Below are positions 10,832 through 22,279 of a stretch of 64,000 bases of DNA, piece after piece. The stretch is from Calonectria ilicicola (taxonomy: Eukaryota > Ascomycota > Sordariomycetes > Hypocreales > Nectriaceae), in NCBI GenBank assembly GCA_020809705.1, contig CP085829.1, forward strand, positions 620,001-684,000, given 5' to 3'. A model generated the notes under the pieces. That model was not told where the DNA came from and made no database searches. It saw nothing but the letters and a program-made list of their open reading frames with translations. Each line of letters opens with the position of its first letter. Position 1 is the stretch's first letter. Position numbers and translations under genes: made by a program.

Positions 10832-13011
10832 CTAAATGAGAATGATTTCTTTGAATTCGCTAGTCTTCAAATGGGAAACAGGTATGGGCCCATTGCAACT
10901 GAAACTACCGATTCGCTGATAGCGCTCCAAGGGTTCTGCTTTGAAATGACCCAAGAGGATCCCTCGTATACTTGGCGATTTAGGGTGAAGCCATTCAACA
11001 AGGGGAAGCAAATAACAGCCATCGCCATCCCATTCGTTTGCTGATTTGGCCTCACGTACCGCTCCCATCAAAGGAACGTCTTGCAATACGTCTATGCCAG
11101 CCGTCTTTAGGTTGGAGATAACAGGTAGACCGTCGGACGTACTTTCATCGATCACTATCCATGTGCGGTTCATCTCCGAATCATAATCGCACAGGTCCTC
11201 AGCCGACCCTTTTAAATAGTTCCATGTACCATCTTTGTCCATGAAACGTACCGTGTCATCGTAAATTGAGACGCGACACAGGGGCCCTCGGAGCCGCATG
11301 TATCCACCCTTGAGCAGTCCCATTGGATTCGTACTAGTCGGCAATAAACTGATATCTACCACTTCCGAGATGGCCACAGCCTCGCGGCCGTTTATATCGT
11401 CCTCTTTAGTGGGGAAATAAAGCTTCCCATCTATGGAGGCCCAAGACCACGACGGAGCTCGGTACTCCTTGGGTCGGTAAGTCTTGAAATATGAGTCGGC
11501 CACCCAGCATAGTGAATGAGGTAGATTTGACCGCCACATACCCGCCACATATTCATCCTTTAGAAAGAACTTGGTTTGAAAATAATCAGCAAGTCCGGCG
11601 ATTGCAATCATCTTGTCAGAGAGAACCGTAAGGCCACATTCCGTATAATTTTCAACCAAACCATACCAGTTTTTGTAGTTTTCAGCCATTTTGGAAGTCT
11701 CATCAGCGCCCTTCTCCGGATAGCTGGTCACGGCTTTTAATACATCCGCATTGTTCGCCCACGACTCGCATGTTGAGAGCATACGGCACTCCCACCAGAG
11801 CTGAGTGCTGGTGAGACTTAGATTGCGCGCAGCTAGATACCACTCTTGAACGACCCAAGACCGACCCCTAAGAGGAGATGCCATTACCTCTTCTTTGTAA
11901 TTGTATTCACTCATTAGCAAGTATCGTTGTCTGTTGAGGCTATTCCATTTTGGGATAAAAGTAGGTAGATTCAAAAGGGCCGTGTCCCGACGCAAAAAGC
12001 TTGATTCTGAATTTTCTGCTGCCGCGCTAGCTGAAATATTCACCAGAGCGTTGCTATAAATGTTTCCCATTGTTACTGACTCAGTCTGCCAATCCTCGAC
12101 GGAGTCTTGGATGATGCAGAGAGAGTCGATCCAGATGAATTCAATAGACAGGTTCGTCGCAACCAAAAGGGCCTCCTGGTAACTTTGCGGAAGCTGAGAA
12201 ACCTCGATACCTGATTTTAGGTCTTTCACATTGCTTTTCAGAAGCTTGAGGGTCTTGGCCTGGCCCCAGCAGTGAGAAAAAGATGCGTATGGCCCTGACA
12301 GATCAACTTCGCCATGTTCAACCACTTTGACTGTCGCATTGTTGACTATCTGAATAAGGCGAGTTGGACGAAAATGAGGATCCCGGACCGTGCACTTCGG
12401 GTGGTTCTTAATGCAATCATTAATCCATGCCTGTGCCAACGGCCACATGCTTGGATCTTCCATTTTCCCTGGTGGTTCATATATAATTGGCGATTTTGTA
12501 TCTGGAAATTTCATTAGATAAACCATAAGAGACTGCTTCTTGATCGCTGCGTATAATTACCAGGAATTGGAATCAGTGTGAAGCCCCACACCGGTTGATG
12601 AGCAAAGATGCCATGTCCCTCAACTTCCGTTCCACATTCAGGAATTCTAACATTTCCATCACTATCCACCTCGTCCGTCATTGGGGGTTTCATAGATCCA
12701 TTTTTGTATCCATTTTCATATGGCAAGGTATACTCGTCGTCACCCATCGCATCGATTGTGAGTCGCAGCCAGCCGGATTTATCTGAGTCTTGGTTGTCGA
12801 CAGTGGCCAGATACCAAGCAGCCTTGAAGGGCTCATTGTGCTTCTCAAACCAGTCAAATGCTCGACTTTTTGTGATCTGAGTGCATAGACGACACCCATA
12901 TTTTGCGGCATTCAGGATATTATCCTTGGATTGATGATGGAAATTGTCCTCTCGGATCACGCGATTTCCAGAGAATATTTCCCAGCAAGCGGTACAAAAT
13001 TTAGGTTCCAT
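10832..13011 (-). CDS. HET-domain (heterokaryon incompatibility) protein, 706 residues
   Basis: Exon 1 (12561-13011) and exon 2 (10832-12501) join in phase 1 over a 59 bp intron, giving an aspartate at the junction before TKSPIIYEPPGK. The N-terminus has CTACWEIF and GCRLCTQ pairs, often seen before HET domains and possibly zinc binding. The HET domain starts near residue 215 with YASFSHCWG and continues with SYQEALLVATNLSIEFIWID and SLCIIQDSVEDWQ; the block GRSWVVQEWYLAARNL closes it. The C-terminal half includes YRAPSWSWASIDG, usual in this class. HET proteins trigger cell death when genetically different hyphae fuse, and act as cytosolic effectors or sensors. No partner gene is adjacent. 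The specific locus identity cannot be told from sequence. Confidence 0.92.
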
Positions 13012-13504
13012 AATGTCTTCTCACAATATAGTTTATCTTGTATTGGCTAGACTTGATAGAACGAAATTATCAACATAGAGCCAGTGAGGGATTTACTTGC
13101 CAATGAAGGCTGCCAAGGGAAGTCATGTGCACATTGGGAGATTACTAAGTGCCTAACTGGAACCAATCGTTTGATTGTGTGGCTTGCAGCATGACGCAAA
13201 TAGCCTGCTGAGATCAAGCGCAAGAGATTCATTTCGCAAAGAGGAGCCACAAAAATAAAACGAAGGTAAGCACCCCATTTGGTGCCATTGTTACTACCTC
13301 GTCAGAGTTACAGGCGTACGACCCTCGAATATGCTTCCTCGAGGCTATTATCCCCACCAGCAATACAACCGCCATAGCTATGCTGCTGGTTTTCCCCCGA
13401 TGCTCAAACAACGACCGGAAGATTTTGTTCTGTGAACTGACCTAAATATTGCTGTTGCAACACAGACATTGCGGCGAGCAACGAACAAAGAATGAATCTT
13501 GCTA

Positions 13505-13727
13505 CGCGCACACGTACATTTTGCTAGATGCACACATCAAACTATGTACCTAGGGCTTTTCTAGAAAATCCTAAAACAGTCCAAAGAAAATACCAAAGTT
13601 CTAATTTATTTAATTATAAATAAGTTTAAAAATATATATAAAATTATTTATTTTATTCTTATTTATTTATTTTGATATTAATTTAAGTGCTTTATGTGTG
13701 CATCTAGCAAAATGTATGTGTGCGCAC
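13505..13727. mobile_element. MITE-like inverted-repeat element
   Basis: The left arm at 13505-13536 and the right arm at 13695-13727 are inverted copies, 30 of 32 bases matching; the shared core is TACATTTTGCTAGATGCACA. About 158 bp of very AT-rich DNA separates them. There is no coding frame. Size, arms and AT-rich core fit a non-autonomous DNA transposon (MITE) or a decayed element after RIP. I cannot see a convincing target-site duplication. Confidence 0.6.
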
Positions 13728-13854
13728 AGGTAGACTCTGGGGGATATGTATGCCATGTGGTGTTTTATGATGTTTGTATAAATATCATTACTGTGAAAAC
13801 TTTTCCTCCTCTTCATTGCACTGCATGACCTAAAATTTGACCGCCAAAATATCT

Positions 13855-16800
13855 CTAGTTCAGCTCCGTACTAGCACAAAGTTCACAATGGCTAGATGCA
13901 CTGCTAGAATTGAACCCCCAGCCTTCACTCATCCCATCCTCGTCTGATTCCCCGACCTTCGCGCTCTCTGTCAATTCAAACTGAGCCAATAATCTCTGGA
14001 CCCGACGAAGGTTTATGTCTATAGATGGTCAGGTGAGCTAAATCAATTTCAATCCTCACCCACTTACCGATCCGAATACCCAATTTGGGCCCTTCATTTT
14101 GGCCCGAAGGTTCGGAGAATGATTTACTGAGTTCAGATATCTTCTCTCTCCAATAGCCCCAAATAAAATCATCGAGCTTCCTTGAGGATTCGAACCGGAC
14201 TGAAAGCTGCTGTGTGAAATCGTCCATCATGGCATTTAGCTGGGAGGCTTTCATTTTTTCCATTTGATTTGATCTGACCTCTTTAAGAGTTCCTGGGTCG
14301 CAATTTAGAATAGCAGTGGTACTTTGAAAGCAGTCGTCTTCGATAATACCCCTAGTGAATGAGTGGGATTTTAATCCATTCTCCTTGAGCTGGGCTTCGC
14401 TCCATGAGACTTGGCCAAGCCTACAGCAAGTATGCCGCATATTGAGAACCTCAAAAGTCAAAAACCGAATGATTCTAGCGGCAAAGCAAGAAGAATTATC
14501 GGTATTGGTACTTGAAAATGCGGAGCTGTGATGAAATAGGGCATGCTTGCCAAAAGAGTTAAGTGGAGGTGGAGGGTTGGAGAGGCCGAAGTCAGATAAG
14601 AAGTCGCCACTCGTGAGTGCCTTCCAAAAAGAATTTAGTGGTAAACAGCCCTTTCCATCGGGATTACACCAACAAATGCACTCATCTATGGCTGTGGATT
14701 CCGGAAGCTCTTCAACTATCTTCAAAACCCAAGTGGCTTCGTACGGTCGATGAAGCTGATTTATGTTTAAATGGTCTCCAAGCATCGCAGAAAAGTAGTG
14801 CCAACCAGTACATTGTATGTTGAGATTGAGACCTAGCGGATCTCTCGGGCGGCAGTCAAAAAGGCCCGAGTCTCGTAGCCATAGAACCATGTCATGTATG
14901 CTACGCTCTCCAAGCATGGGCATAAGTGACCCGCGAAACTCTTGAGGGCGCCAGGTCATAATTGGATAAAGTCCGACAAAGTTTCGCAAGTTGATATCTC
15001 GAAACCCATTTTTAAAAAAGAGTGGAAAGTGCATGATCGAGATTCCAGGACAATGATATATAGTGCGATAACACCATTCTACTCTCAAACTTTTAGAATG
15101 GTCAACCAGTGTCGTGCTTAGAGATTTGCAGAAATGTGTTGCTTGGGCATCTGCGATGCTTGATTGATCTAATTTTCGCATCACGCCAAGCTTCTGCTGC
15201 CCTAAAGCAAGCAGTTCCCGTCTTTTTTGAGCCAATTGAAAAGCGAACGCGCTGACAGAATCCAAAGGAGCTTTGTATAAGTCAAGGGCAAAATTTCCAT
15301 GCAGTCGAATATCACAACCAGCTTCCATCAGAATGGTCACTGATTTTGCGCATCCGAGATTGATTGCCTGCTGAAGAGGTGATATGGGGGGCATGAAAGC
15401 CGATGGACTTGCAAGCTCATTGACCAGATCTCCAACACCATTGGTTAGCATGAACTCCAGTCCTTCTGGCCAGGAAACTGATAGGTGCACAGTTGTTAGG
15501 CCGGAGACTCTTTCGAATAGACATGTAGGATCCTGAAAAACGCATGTTTTCAGATCAACCAACGAGGCCGACAGAATCGCTTGTCCAACACGAGAAATTC
15601 CCATGGCTTGAAAGTATTAGCTTGGCGAAATTCCCGAACAAGGTAGCCACTCTTACAGCCAATAACCTCTGGTTGATACTTCAGACCAGGTATATAGCAG
15701 TTGCTTAAATTATCACCCCAGTGAGGTTCATGAACCATGGAAAAATGTGACGCCAAGCCCTTCAAAAGCAAGCGGTTTTGTATCGTCTCACCGGCTTTTT
15801 CCAGTACTTCATAGGGAAGCCACGACATAGATCTGTCCAAAAGGTTTTATTAGTACACCCTTGAACCTATCGCCTCAGCACCGTAAGACGTACATTGTCT
15901 CAGCCTCTCCCACTCCTGATTGAGCAAATACTTGCAGAAGATCCAACAGGGCAGCGGTGATAGAATGATCAATAGCGGCTATCTTGACAAAAGCGAGGTA
16001 ATGATCGCTCAAGGCGCTTGATGTCATCATATTTGCGTACATCTTGCTTTTAAGTCAGTATGTAATTAAAATGCGCTTACAGATGTTGACTGACCTTAGT
16101 ATGACTACAGCCAAACTCGTCTCTGTCATTGGGGGATGCCTTTCCTTCTTTATACCAAGAAAGAACTTTTTCTCCGCTTATACTGCATAAACGGACCACG
16201 TCGGGGTATGAGGGTGTACTCCAAATTGAATCAAACATATATTTGAGCTCCTTGTAAACTGGGCTCTCAGACCTTGGAACAAAATTTTTCAAGGCCACTG
16301 AAATCCCCAAATTATTTGCTCCTGTCGTAACGTGAAAGCATGCAAGGATCACCTTGGTAGAAAGCAAGGCCAATTTGAATGGAATTTGAGCTCGAACAGA
16401 TCGACTAGGGGTAGATTGAAGCCCATAAAATTTACAACTTCTAAAGTGTTTCTGGGGCTTTTCTTGCTCAAATTCAAACCGGAAGTTGCCAAATCTATAC
16501 CAAAATTTGTAGAATTTACCGTTACGTGGACAGGTACACGTTTTATGGAGGGAACTTGTGGTAGGGAGTACACGGTTCGATCGTTGGCGTGTCGTATGGG
16601 AACGTTCTGCTGATGGTGATTTCTTTTCATCAAGTAGCTTATTCGGAATTGACTCATTGTTTTCGAGAAACTCTAATCGGCCTTGGGATCTTATTTGTGA
16701 AATTTCTAGTCCCTTGGTGGCAACAGCCTCAGTCAGTTGAATGCATGAGGATGCATGGATGAAACATACAATGTCGGATATTGTTTCCAACTGCGACTCG

Positions 16801-17628
16801 AGCTTATGTAAAATCCCTGCAGTTATCGAAGACGTGAGCTTAGAATTGTAGCTCGTGAACGCCGAATTTGTTTGCAAAATTGTTAGCTTTGTATTGATGT
16901 CAGACTCCATATCGCGAACAACACATTCGGTTTGTGTAAATCTTTGGTTAATTTCATCAAGGCGATGGTTAATTTGAGAGTCTAGTATTCGAATACCGTC
17001 GGCATTCTGTTGTATCAATGTTCTTAGGCCGTCTAGCTCGCGCGTTTGAGCTTCGGAATGGCACTCAAGGGAAGTTCCCAAATCTTTTACTCTAGATTCG
17101 CAGGTCATTTCGTATTCCCTGACAAAAGGTTTGTTATCAACACTATAGGCACCTTTAGAAAATTAAAAGAAATATCTGCATCACATACATAGATATAACA
17201 TTGATGGTCAAGTTCAAATTGTATAAAACCTCCTGCATGGCGTCGTGTAGCTTCTTTATCTTTTGTTGTTGAAACGGGTATTTCAATGTGCGTCTCATTT
17301 CTGTAAGGCTTATAGTATCGCTGTCGGAACTTTGGTTACCCCTTGATTCGGTGAGGATTTCTTGCAATTGTAACAGAATTTTCTCGCCATCTTCTAGGAA
17401 TTGGCGGAATGCGGTCAAGTTGACAGTGTTTTGGGACTCGATCTTAGGGAGGATGTCGTGGAGTGAGTGCACGGTTAATATCATCCTTTGAACCTGCCTC
17501 AAACTACTAGCTATTTCCAAATGTCTACCTTGAATGGAATTTAGATAGGAAAGCAGTCCATGGCATATCTGTATTCCCAGCGAGGTGACGCCGATCGCAG
17601 TTGTGGTAACTGACAGTGGGTTCAACAT
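13855..17628 (-). CDS. STAND-type N-terminal domain, coiled coil and ankyrin protein, 1163 residues
   Basis: Six exons join in phase: 17189-17628, 16095-17118, 15894-16042, 15657-15832, 14068-15606 and 13855-14018; introns are 50-70 bp. The start MLNPLSVTTTAIGVTSLGIQ and the helical segment to about residue 145 resemble the fungal N-terminal (Helo-like/STAND) domain. Residues 150-235 are heptad-rich and probably coiled coil (LIQQNADGIRILDSQINHRL). A Cys block (CTCPRNG) and an ankyrin-like part (SPLQQAINLGCAKSVTILME, near residue 680) follow. The last exon depends on an intron at 14019-14067; without it the frame ends at 13976, but splicing opens 54 further codons ending in a Ser/acidic tail. 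No NACHT P-loop is visible. Such proteins belong to the fungal NLR-like repertoire; the exact role is unknown. Confidence 0.8.
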
Positions 17629-18931
17629 TTTGACAGGAGGTAGCGCAAGAATGCTTTGCAATGCTCTCCAAAGAGACGCGGTCAAGTTCTGGTCGATCAC
17701 AAGAGTAGTAATTTATGACATTGCTCCTTAGAGTTGAATCTTCAGGATGGTCAAATGTCCCTGAGGACCCAACTAGGGGCAAATTTATCGCAAAAGCAAC
17801 ACGCATATGGGCATACTTAAGTATTGAGAATTTAAATGACACCCAGCGATGATTCGACGAGGCACTAACTATTAGAGCGGCCGACTTATAGTAAGCGCCA
17901 ATGCAGTCTCGCAATGTGGCGCAACTGGTGTCTGCCAAAAAAAAAAAAAAAAAGAAAAAGGTGCTCAAAAAAAGAATAAAGCGATTGCCCTGTATCATAA
18001 CGTTCACAAAGATCAACACGAGCCTTGCCAAAAAGACGTAACAGTTGTTCCATTCATAATACCTGAGCTTACGCCCCCAATTCAAGCGCCATAAACGGTC
18101 AAACCCGCCACGCGGCCCTTTTGTATCTCAGCTCATGCAACTAACCTTCAGCTCCCTTGGAATACTCCTCATCTAAAGGAAATCTCCGTTTGTGGCTGAA
18201 CTTTAAGGCCTCAGATATCTATGGACAGTGCGTATTGCAAAATATCCTTTATTGCTATACCTGAAAATACTATCTTCAAAATTCGCGCCATACATGAGTT
18301 ATGTGAGCTAGCACCATTCAGCACTTTCAACGCTCCATGGTACTATTCCATATTAAAAGCGGCAAATTGGTAATGGAGCTTGTCAAATATGTAAGACATT
18401 TCCCCCGTGATAATGGTCTAGCCATGAAATCTACCCACCGATACAGAGTCCAGCTCCAATCCACACCGGTTCAATCTATGTTCTGTGACATAGGTGGCTT
18501 TTCGGTCAGTAGGCCGCAGCCTGGTTCTATAAGCTCTGTGACATAGGTGGCTTTTCGGTCAGTAGGTCACAGCCTGGTTCTACAAGCTCTGTGCTGAACT
18601 CAACACTCGTACAGGGGTTGTTGGTGCCGTGCAGTGCCGCAATAATTGCCGCACTAACGACGCTTCGCCACACCAGGGAAAGCCCACATCCTTTGACGTC
18701 TAAGACAATAGAGCCCTAGCCCTGTACACACCACAGGACACAGTAGCCTGTTCATTCTCGCGTTTAGGAATAAGGAAAGGATAGGGGAGGGAAGGAAGGA
18801 TTAAGCTTTGGTCTCGTATTCAATAGGAACCTACGTTTACCCTGCCTGACTACCCCTATCAGTGTCGCCCTGTTACAGAAAGCTCAGCAGCACCCGTTGA
18901 GCTTTTTTCTTGCCAAGAATGCCACCTGATT
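17629..18931. other. Intergenic with tandem repeat and possible transposon debris
   Basis: Contains a poly-A/T tract at 17940-17955, the 53-bp tandem repeat listed separately, and a stretch at 18600-18890 with no coding frame whose minus-strand end begins TGTAACAGGGC, reminiscent of an LTR edge. I found no matching second end, so I do not call an LTR. Confidence 0.4.
18484..18595. repeat. 53-bp tandem direct repeat, two copies plus partial third
   Basis: Copy 1 (18484-18536) and copy 2 (18537-18589) begin TGTGACATAGGTGGCTTTTC and differ at only three positions (C/T, G/A and T/C). A partial third copy starts at 18590. It lies between the 5' end of the ankyrin gene and the 3' end of the SNF2 gene. 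Confidence 0.85.
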
Positions 18932-21830
18932 TCAACTCTCCAAGACCGCATGGAGGTCCTGCTAAATGTGAGACAGGGTGATCCTGTGGAGGGTGACAAT
19001 CTTACCTCTAATTTGCTGTCTAGGCCGTCAGAGTTTAAATTAAATGCAAATTTTGCTAGTCTCTTTTTCTTTGCTTGCAAACTCATGATATTCTAGGCTG
19101 AATTAGACCTAATGTGTAAGAAGCAGAAATTGAGAATGATTACCTGCTCGACTGTATCTCGTATCACATACCGGTAAACTGTGACTTCTTTAGTTTGTCC
19201 CATTCGCAGTGCTCTGGCAACGGCCTGTTCTTCAATAGAGGGATTCCACTGCGGTTCAACTATGTGCACAACACTGGCTGCTGTAAGGTTCAATCTGCTT
19301 CCCAGTTAGCGATGTTTATTTGTATCCAGAAAAATATTGTACCCGACAGCTCCTGTTCCAATTGACATCAGAAGCACCTTAATTTGCGAATCTGTCTTGA
19401 ACAGATTTAGCCATTTAGACCTTTCTGAATAGCTTGTTCGACCATCAACTAGTGCGAAAGGGATCCCTGAATTGCTAAAAAGTCGACAAAGATGGTCCAA
19501 TGTAGACGTCCAATAAGAAAACACAATACTATCTCAGTTAGAATTGACACCATTGAATTAATATGGCCACCTACTGCTTGATATCGGGATCATGCCTTGA
19601 TATAATGTCAACGACAGAGGAGAGCTTGGTTGAATGGGCATTCTCAGAAGGACTCTGGAAGGTGAGGTTTTGGGGGCCTTCCTCCACTGTCAAATTGCTT
19701 CGAGAGTCTGGACTGGGACTTCGATCACACAATGGTCGACCACAATCTGGACAGAAGGCGAAAGTGTCTGATTGGGAAATCTCGCTTTCGGATAACTCCG
19801 TACACTTTTCACACTCCACTTGTTGACTCGTTGCAGTGAGACTTCCTTGCCAGCGGGGTTGCATTGATAGGGTACCACGATTGCAGAGCATGCGCATCTT
19901 CAAAATTGCCATGAAAAGCGCATTGTATTTCTTGAGCGTATTGCTTTGACTCACCACGTCATCCAGGTTCCCTTTTGTCTCTTCCGAAATTTGGGAATAG
20001 AGACGTCGCTCCGCTTCAGAAAAGTCCAGGTAAATCACTTCTTGATTACACTTTGGCAAAGAAAGATGTTTTTCTGTTCTCCTGAGGCAATACGTGCGTA
20101 AATATTCTCGGAGTGGGTTTGAGGATCCTGGCCCCCCTTGGGACAGGGGCTTCAGGACGTGCTCTTGAAATACTGATTTGGTGACAAATGGTGACAATCG
20201 TAGAAAGGAGGCCAGCGATGCAAGTTCATCCATCGTATTTTGAATTGGGGTTCCAGTCATGCACCATCTTCTGTTCGTCTTCAAGCTTGAAATTGCGCGA
20301 AATTGTTTGGAACTTGAATTTTTTATCCAATGTGCTAGGTTGGTCAATCGCGAGATCGCACTCAACTGCCAACAAGGGAACCCTCATACCTTCATCTAGG
20401 ACAATTCGGAACCAATCCATTCTACCCAGAATTCCAAAGCCGGAGTAATCAGCTAACACAGTAGCATAAGTTGTTAAGATGACGTCGGGCGTGGTCAGAG
20501 ATTGACTATCTGTTGTTCGGCAGCGCCCGTGGAACCTGGCATTGGCAAGAGTGTTTGGGGCGAAATGTCTGCACACTGTTAACTACGTTTCATTTCGGTA
20601 TTGACACGCACCTTTGAATTTCGGATTCCCAGTTTTCAATAAGTTCTAAGAACGATCAGTGTGAGTGATAGTTTAGATGCGCGTTGCAGTACGTACGCTG
20701 TGACGATACAACCACGAGGGTCGCTTTTGTTCGAATCCTGTCAACGGATTCATGGCTATCGTAAAAATATCCATGAGTCTGCGCCGTCGGAAGAAAATGT
20801 AAAATTGATGTAAGCATGGTCAGAGTTTTACCAAGTCCCATGACGTCCGCAATAAGTCCTCCATAGGTTAATGTAGGAGCAGTATAGCTGTAGAGTGTAA
20901 GATAGTGTTTATAGCTAGTTTGAAAAGCTTACTGTGTTGAGACGGGCGCTTCAGGGTCTTCTCGAACCCTCCCACTTGCAAGGCCATTCTCTCGTTGTAA
21001 AATAAACTTCACGCCATCTTCTTGATAACTTGACATAGTTAGTTTTAATTAATTGCTGTGTTGTGGTGTCCTTACCAAGTCAATGTTGATATCAAACCCA
21101 CTGGTGGTTGGAAATTGTCGAGTACCACTTCTGACAAAGATTCTAAAATACTGCTAACTTCATGTGATATATTATCCTCTAGCTCTGAGCGTGATATAGA
21201 TTTGATCTTGATAAAATGGTTCATGTCCAGACTTTCGCCAGGAAAGCTATAGAACTGTGGGTTTCTGTATGGGACTCCAGAGTTGAGGGTTTCTGGGTGT
21301 TGAAGATGTCCTGAAACCTGCCAGAGCTTTTTTCCTACTTCTTTTGAAATGTTACTTGGACCAAAAATGTTGATTGTTATAGAGAATTGTTTGTACTTGC
21401 TAGCCCCCACATGTTTCTGGCGTTTGGCAAGAACACCACACGGAACCAGTCCCTCGAAACGAACGGAAGATAGTCCCTCAAGCGAGCTTAACCGCTTTAT
21501 GCTTGGCCTATCAAGAACCGCAAATTCTTCGCAACAGTCTGTACGTAGATAAAAGAAGCCCTGCTTTTGTATGATTGGGAAGACATGGTGGGTTTCACTT
21601 TGAGATTTAGGGGCATCAAGAGTTGATTGGCGACACACTTCATACTGAACGGATGCATCATCGAGCTTCGCAGCGGTTAATATTAGTGCATGTGTTCAAG
21701 GGATACTTACTGCCCCAAAACAAATTTCGTCGTTCTCCAGTGTCGTTGTTGATATCGGATGAGGGAGGGGGCTTGGAACTGCATGATGACCCCCAAGTTC
21801 TACAAGCTTGTGTGAACGCTTCGCGGCCAT
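18932..21830 (-). CDS. SNF2-family ATPase/helicase, Rad5/HLTF-like, 807 residues, 11 exons
   Basis: The start MAAKRSHKLVELGGHHAV at 21830 was found by following the frame that yields DEICFGA before a GTAAGT donor. Exons: 21711-21830, 21076-21665, 20933-21028, 20697-20887, 20612-20645, 20390-20568, 19575-20334, 19343-19528, 19144-19294, 19006-19092 and 18932-18961; all phases agree. Helicase motifs: I ADVMGLGKTL (about residue 285), II VLDEAHWIKN (about 400), III CMTGTPIQN, then a Cys cluster CEKC...CPDCGRPLC in the insert, IV SIVF-type SYWTSTLDHL, V GTGAVGLNLTAAS and VI QAVARALRMGQTKEV. No full RING finger is seen. These nuclear proteins translocate on DNA in repair or chromatin remodelling. 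It is divergent from the NLR at 22280. Confidence 0.92.
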
Positions 21831-22279
21831 GCTCGCGCAGAGGCGCCCCGAATAAGCATACGAGACTGCAGAAACATGAATTGACTGATGGGAGCTTTTG
21901 CGAGAATATGATCAGCGCCAACACAACAGGGGCCAGATGAGCCTTGGCGGTGGCTAGTGATGCAGCCACCAACACAGCCTCAAATCCTAGCCAACGAGAT
22001 GGCCAGATGCTGACCGCGCCACTATGAGAGTGGGACATTCCAGCAAAAGCCGAACAAGGCACTGTGACTCTCTGCCCAATCACGCTCTCTGCAGACGCGC
22101 GCGCACCACAAATGAACTCACTAAAGAGGCAGCCAGGCTGAATCTGTGTTGGGAATCAATCACATGACTTTAACAGACTGCCCCTCACTGTCTGATGGGA
22201 TGTGGTTTTCTGACCATGTCGCGTCCTCAGGCTTGGCCTGCGTAGAAACAAAGCTCCGCGTATATCGCAAGGAGCGATA
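21831..22279. promoter_or_regulatory. Shared divergent promoter region (SNF2 gene / NLR gene)
   Basis: These 449 bp separate two ATGs pointing apart. No clear TATA is seen. An open minus-strand frame (up to 22083) here is a shadow of the SNF2 first exon. Confidence 0.5.

Noticed and set aside
17525..18085. 186-codon minus-strand frame with Phe-rich run
   Set aside because: It overlaps the start of the ankyrin gene in another frame, and the Phe/Lys runs come from a poly-A/T tract.
18600..18895. Possible solo LTR (minus-strand start TGTAACAGGGC)
   Set aside because: No matching CA end and no target-site duplication found; left as unclassified.
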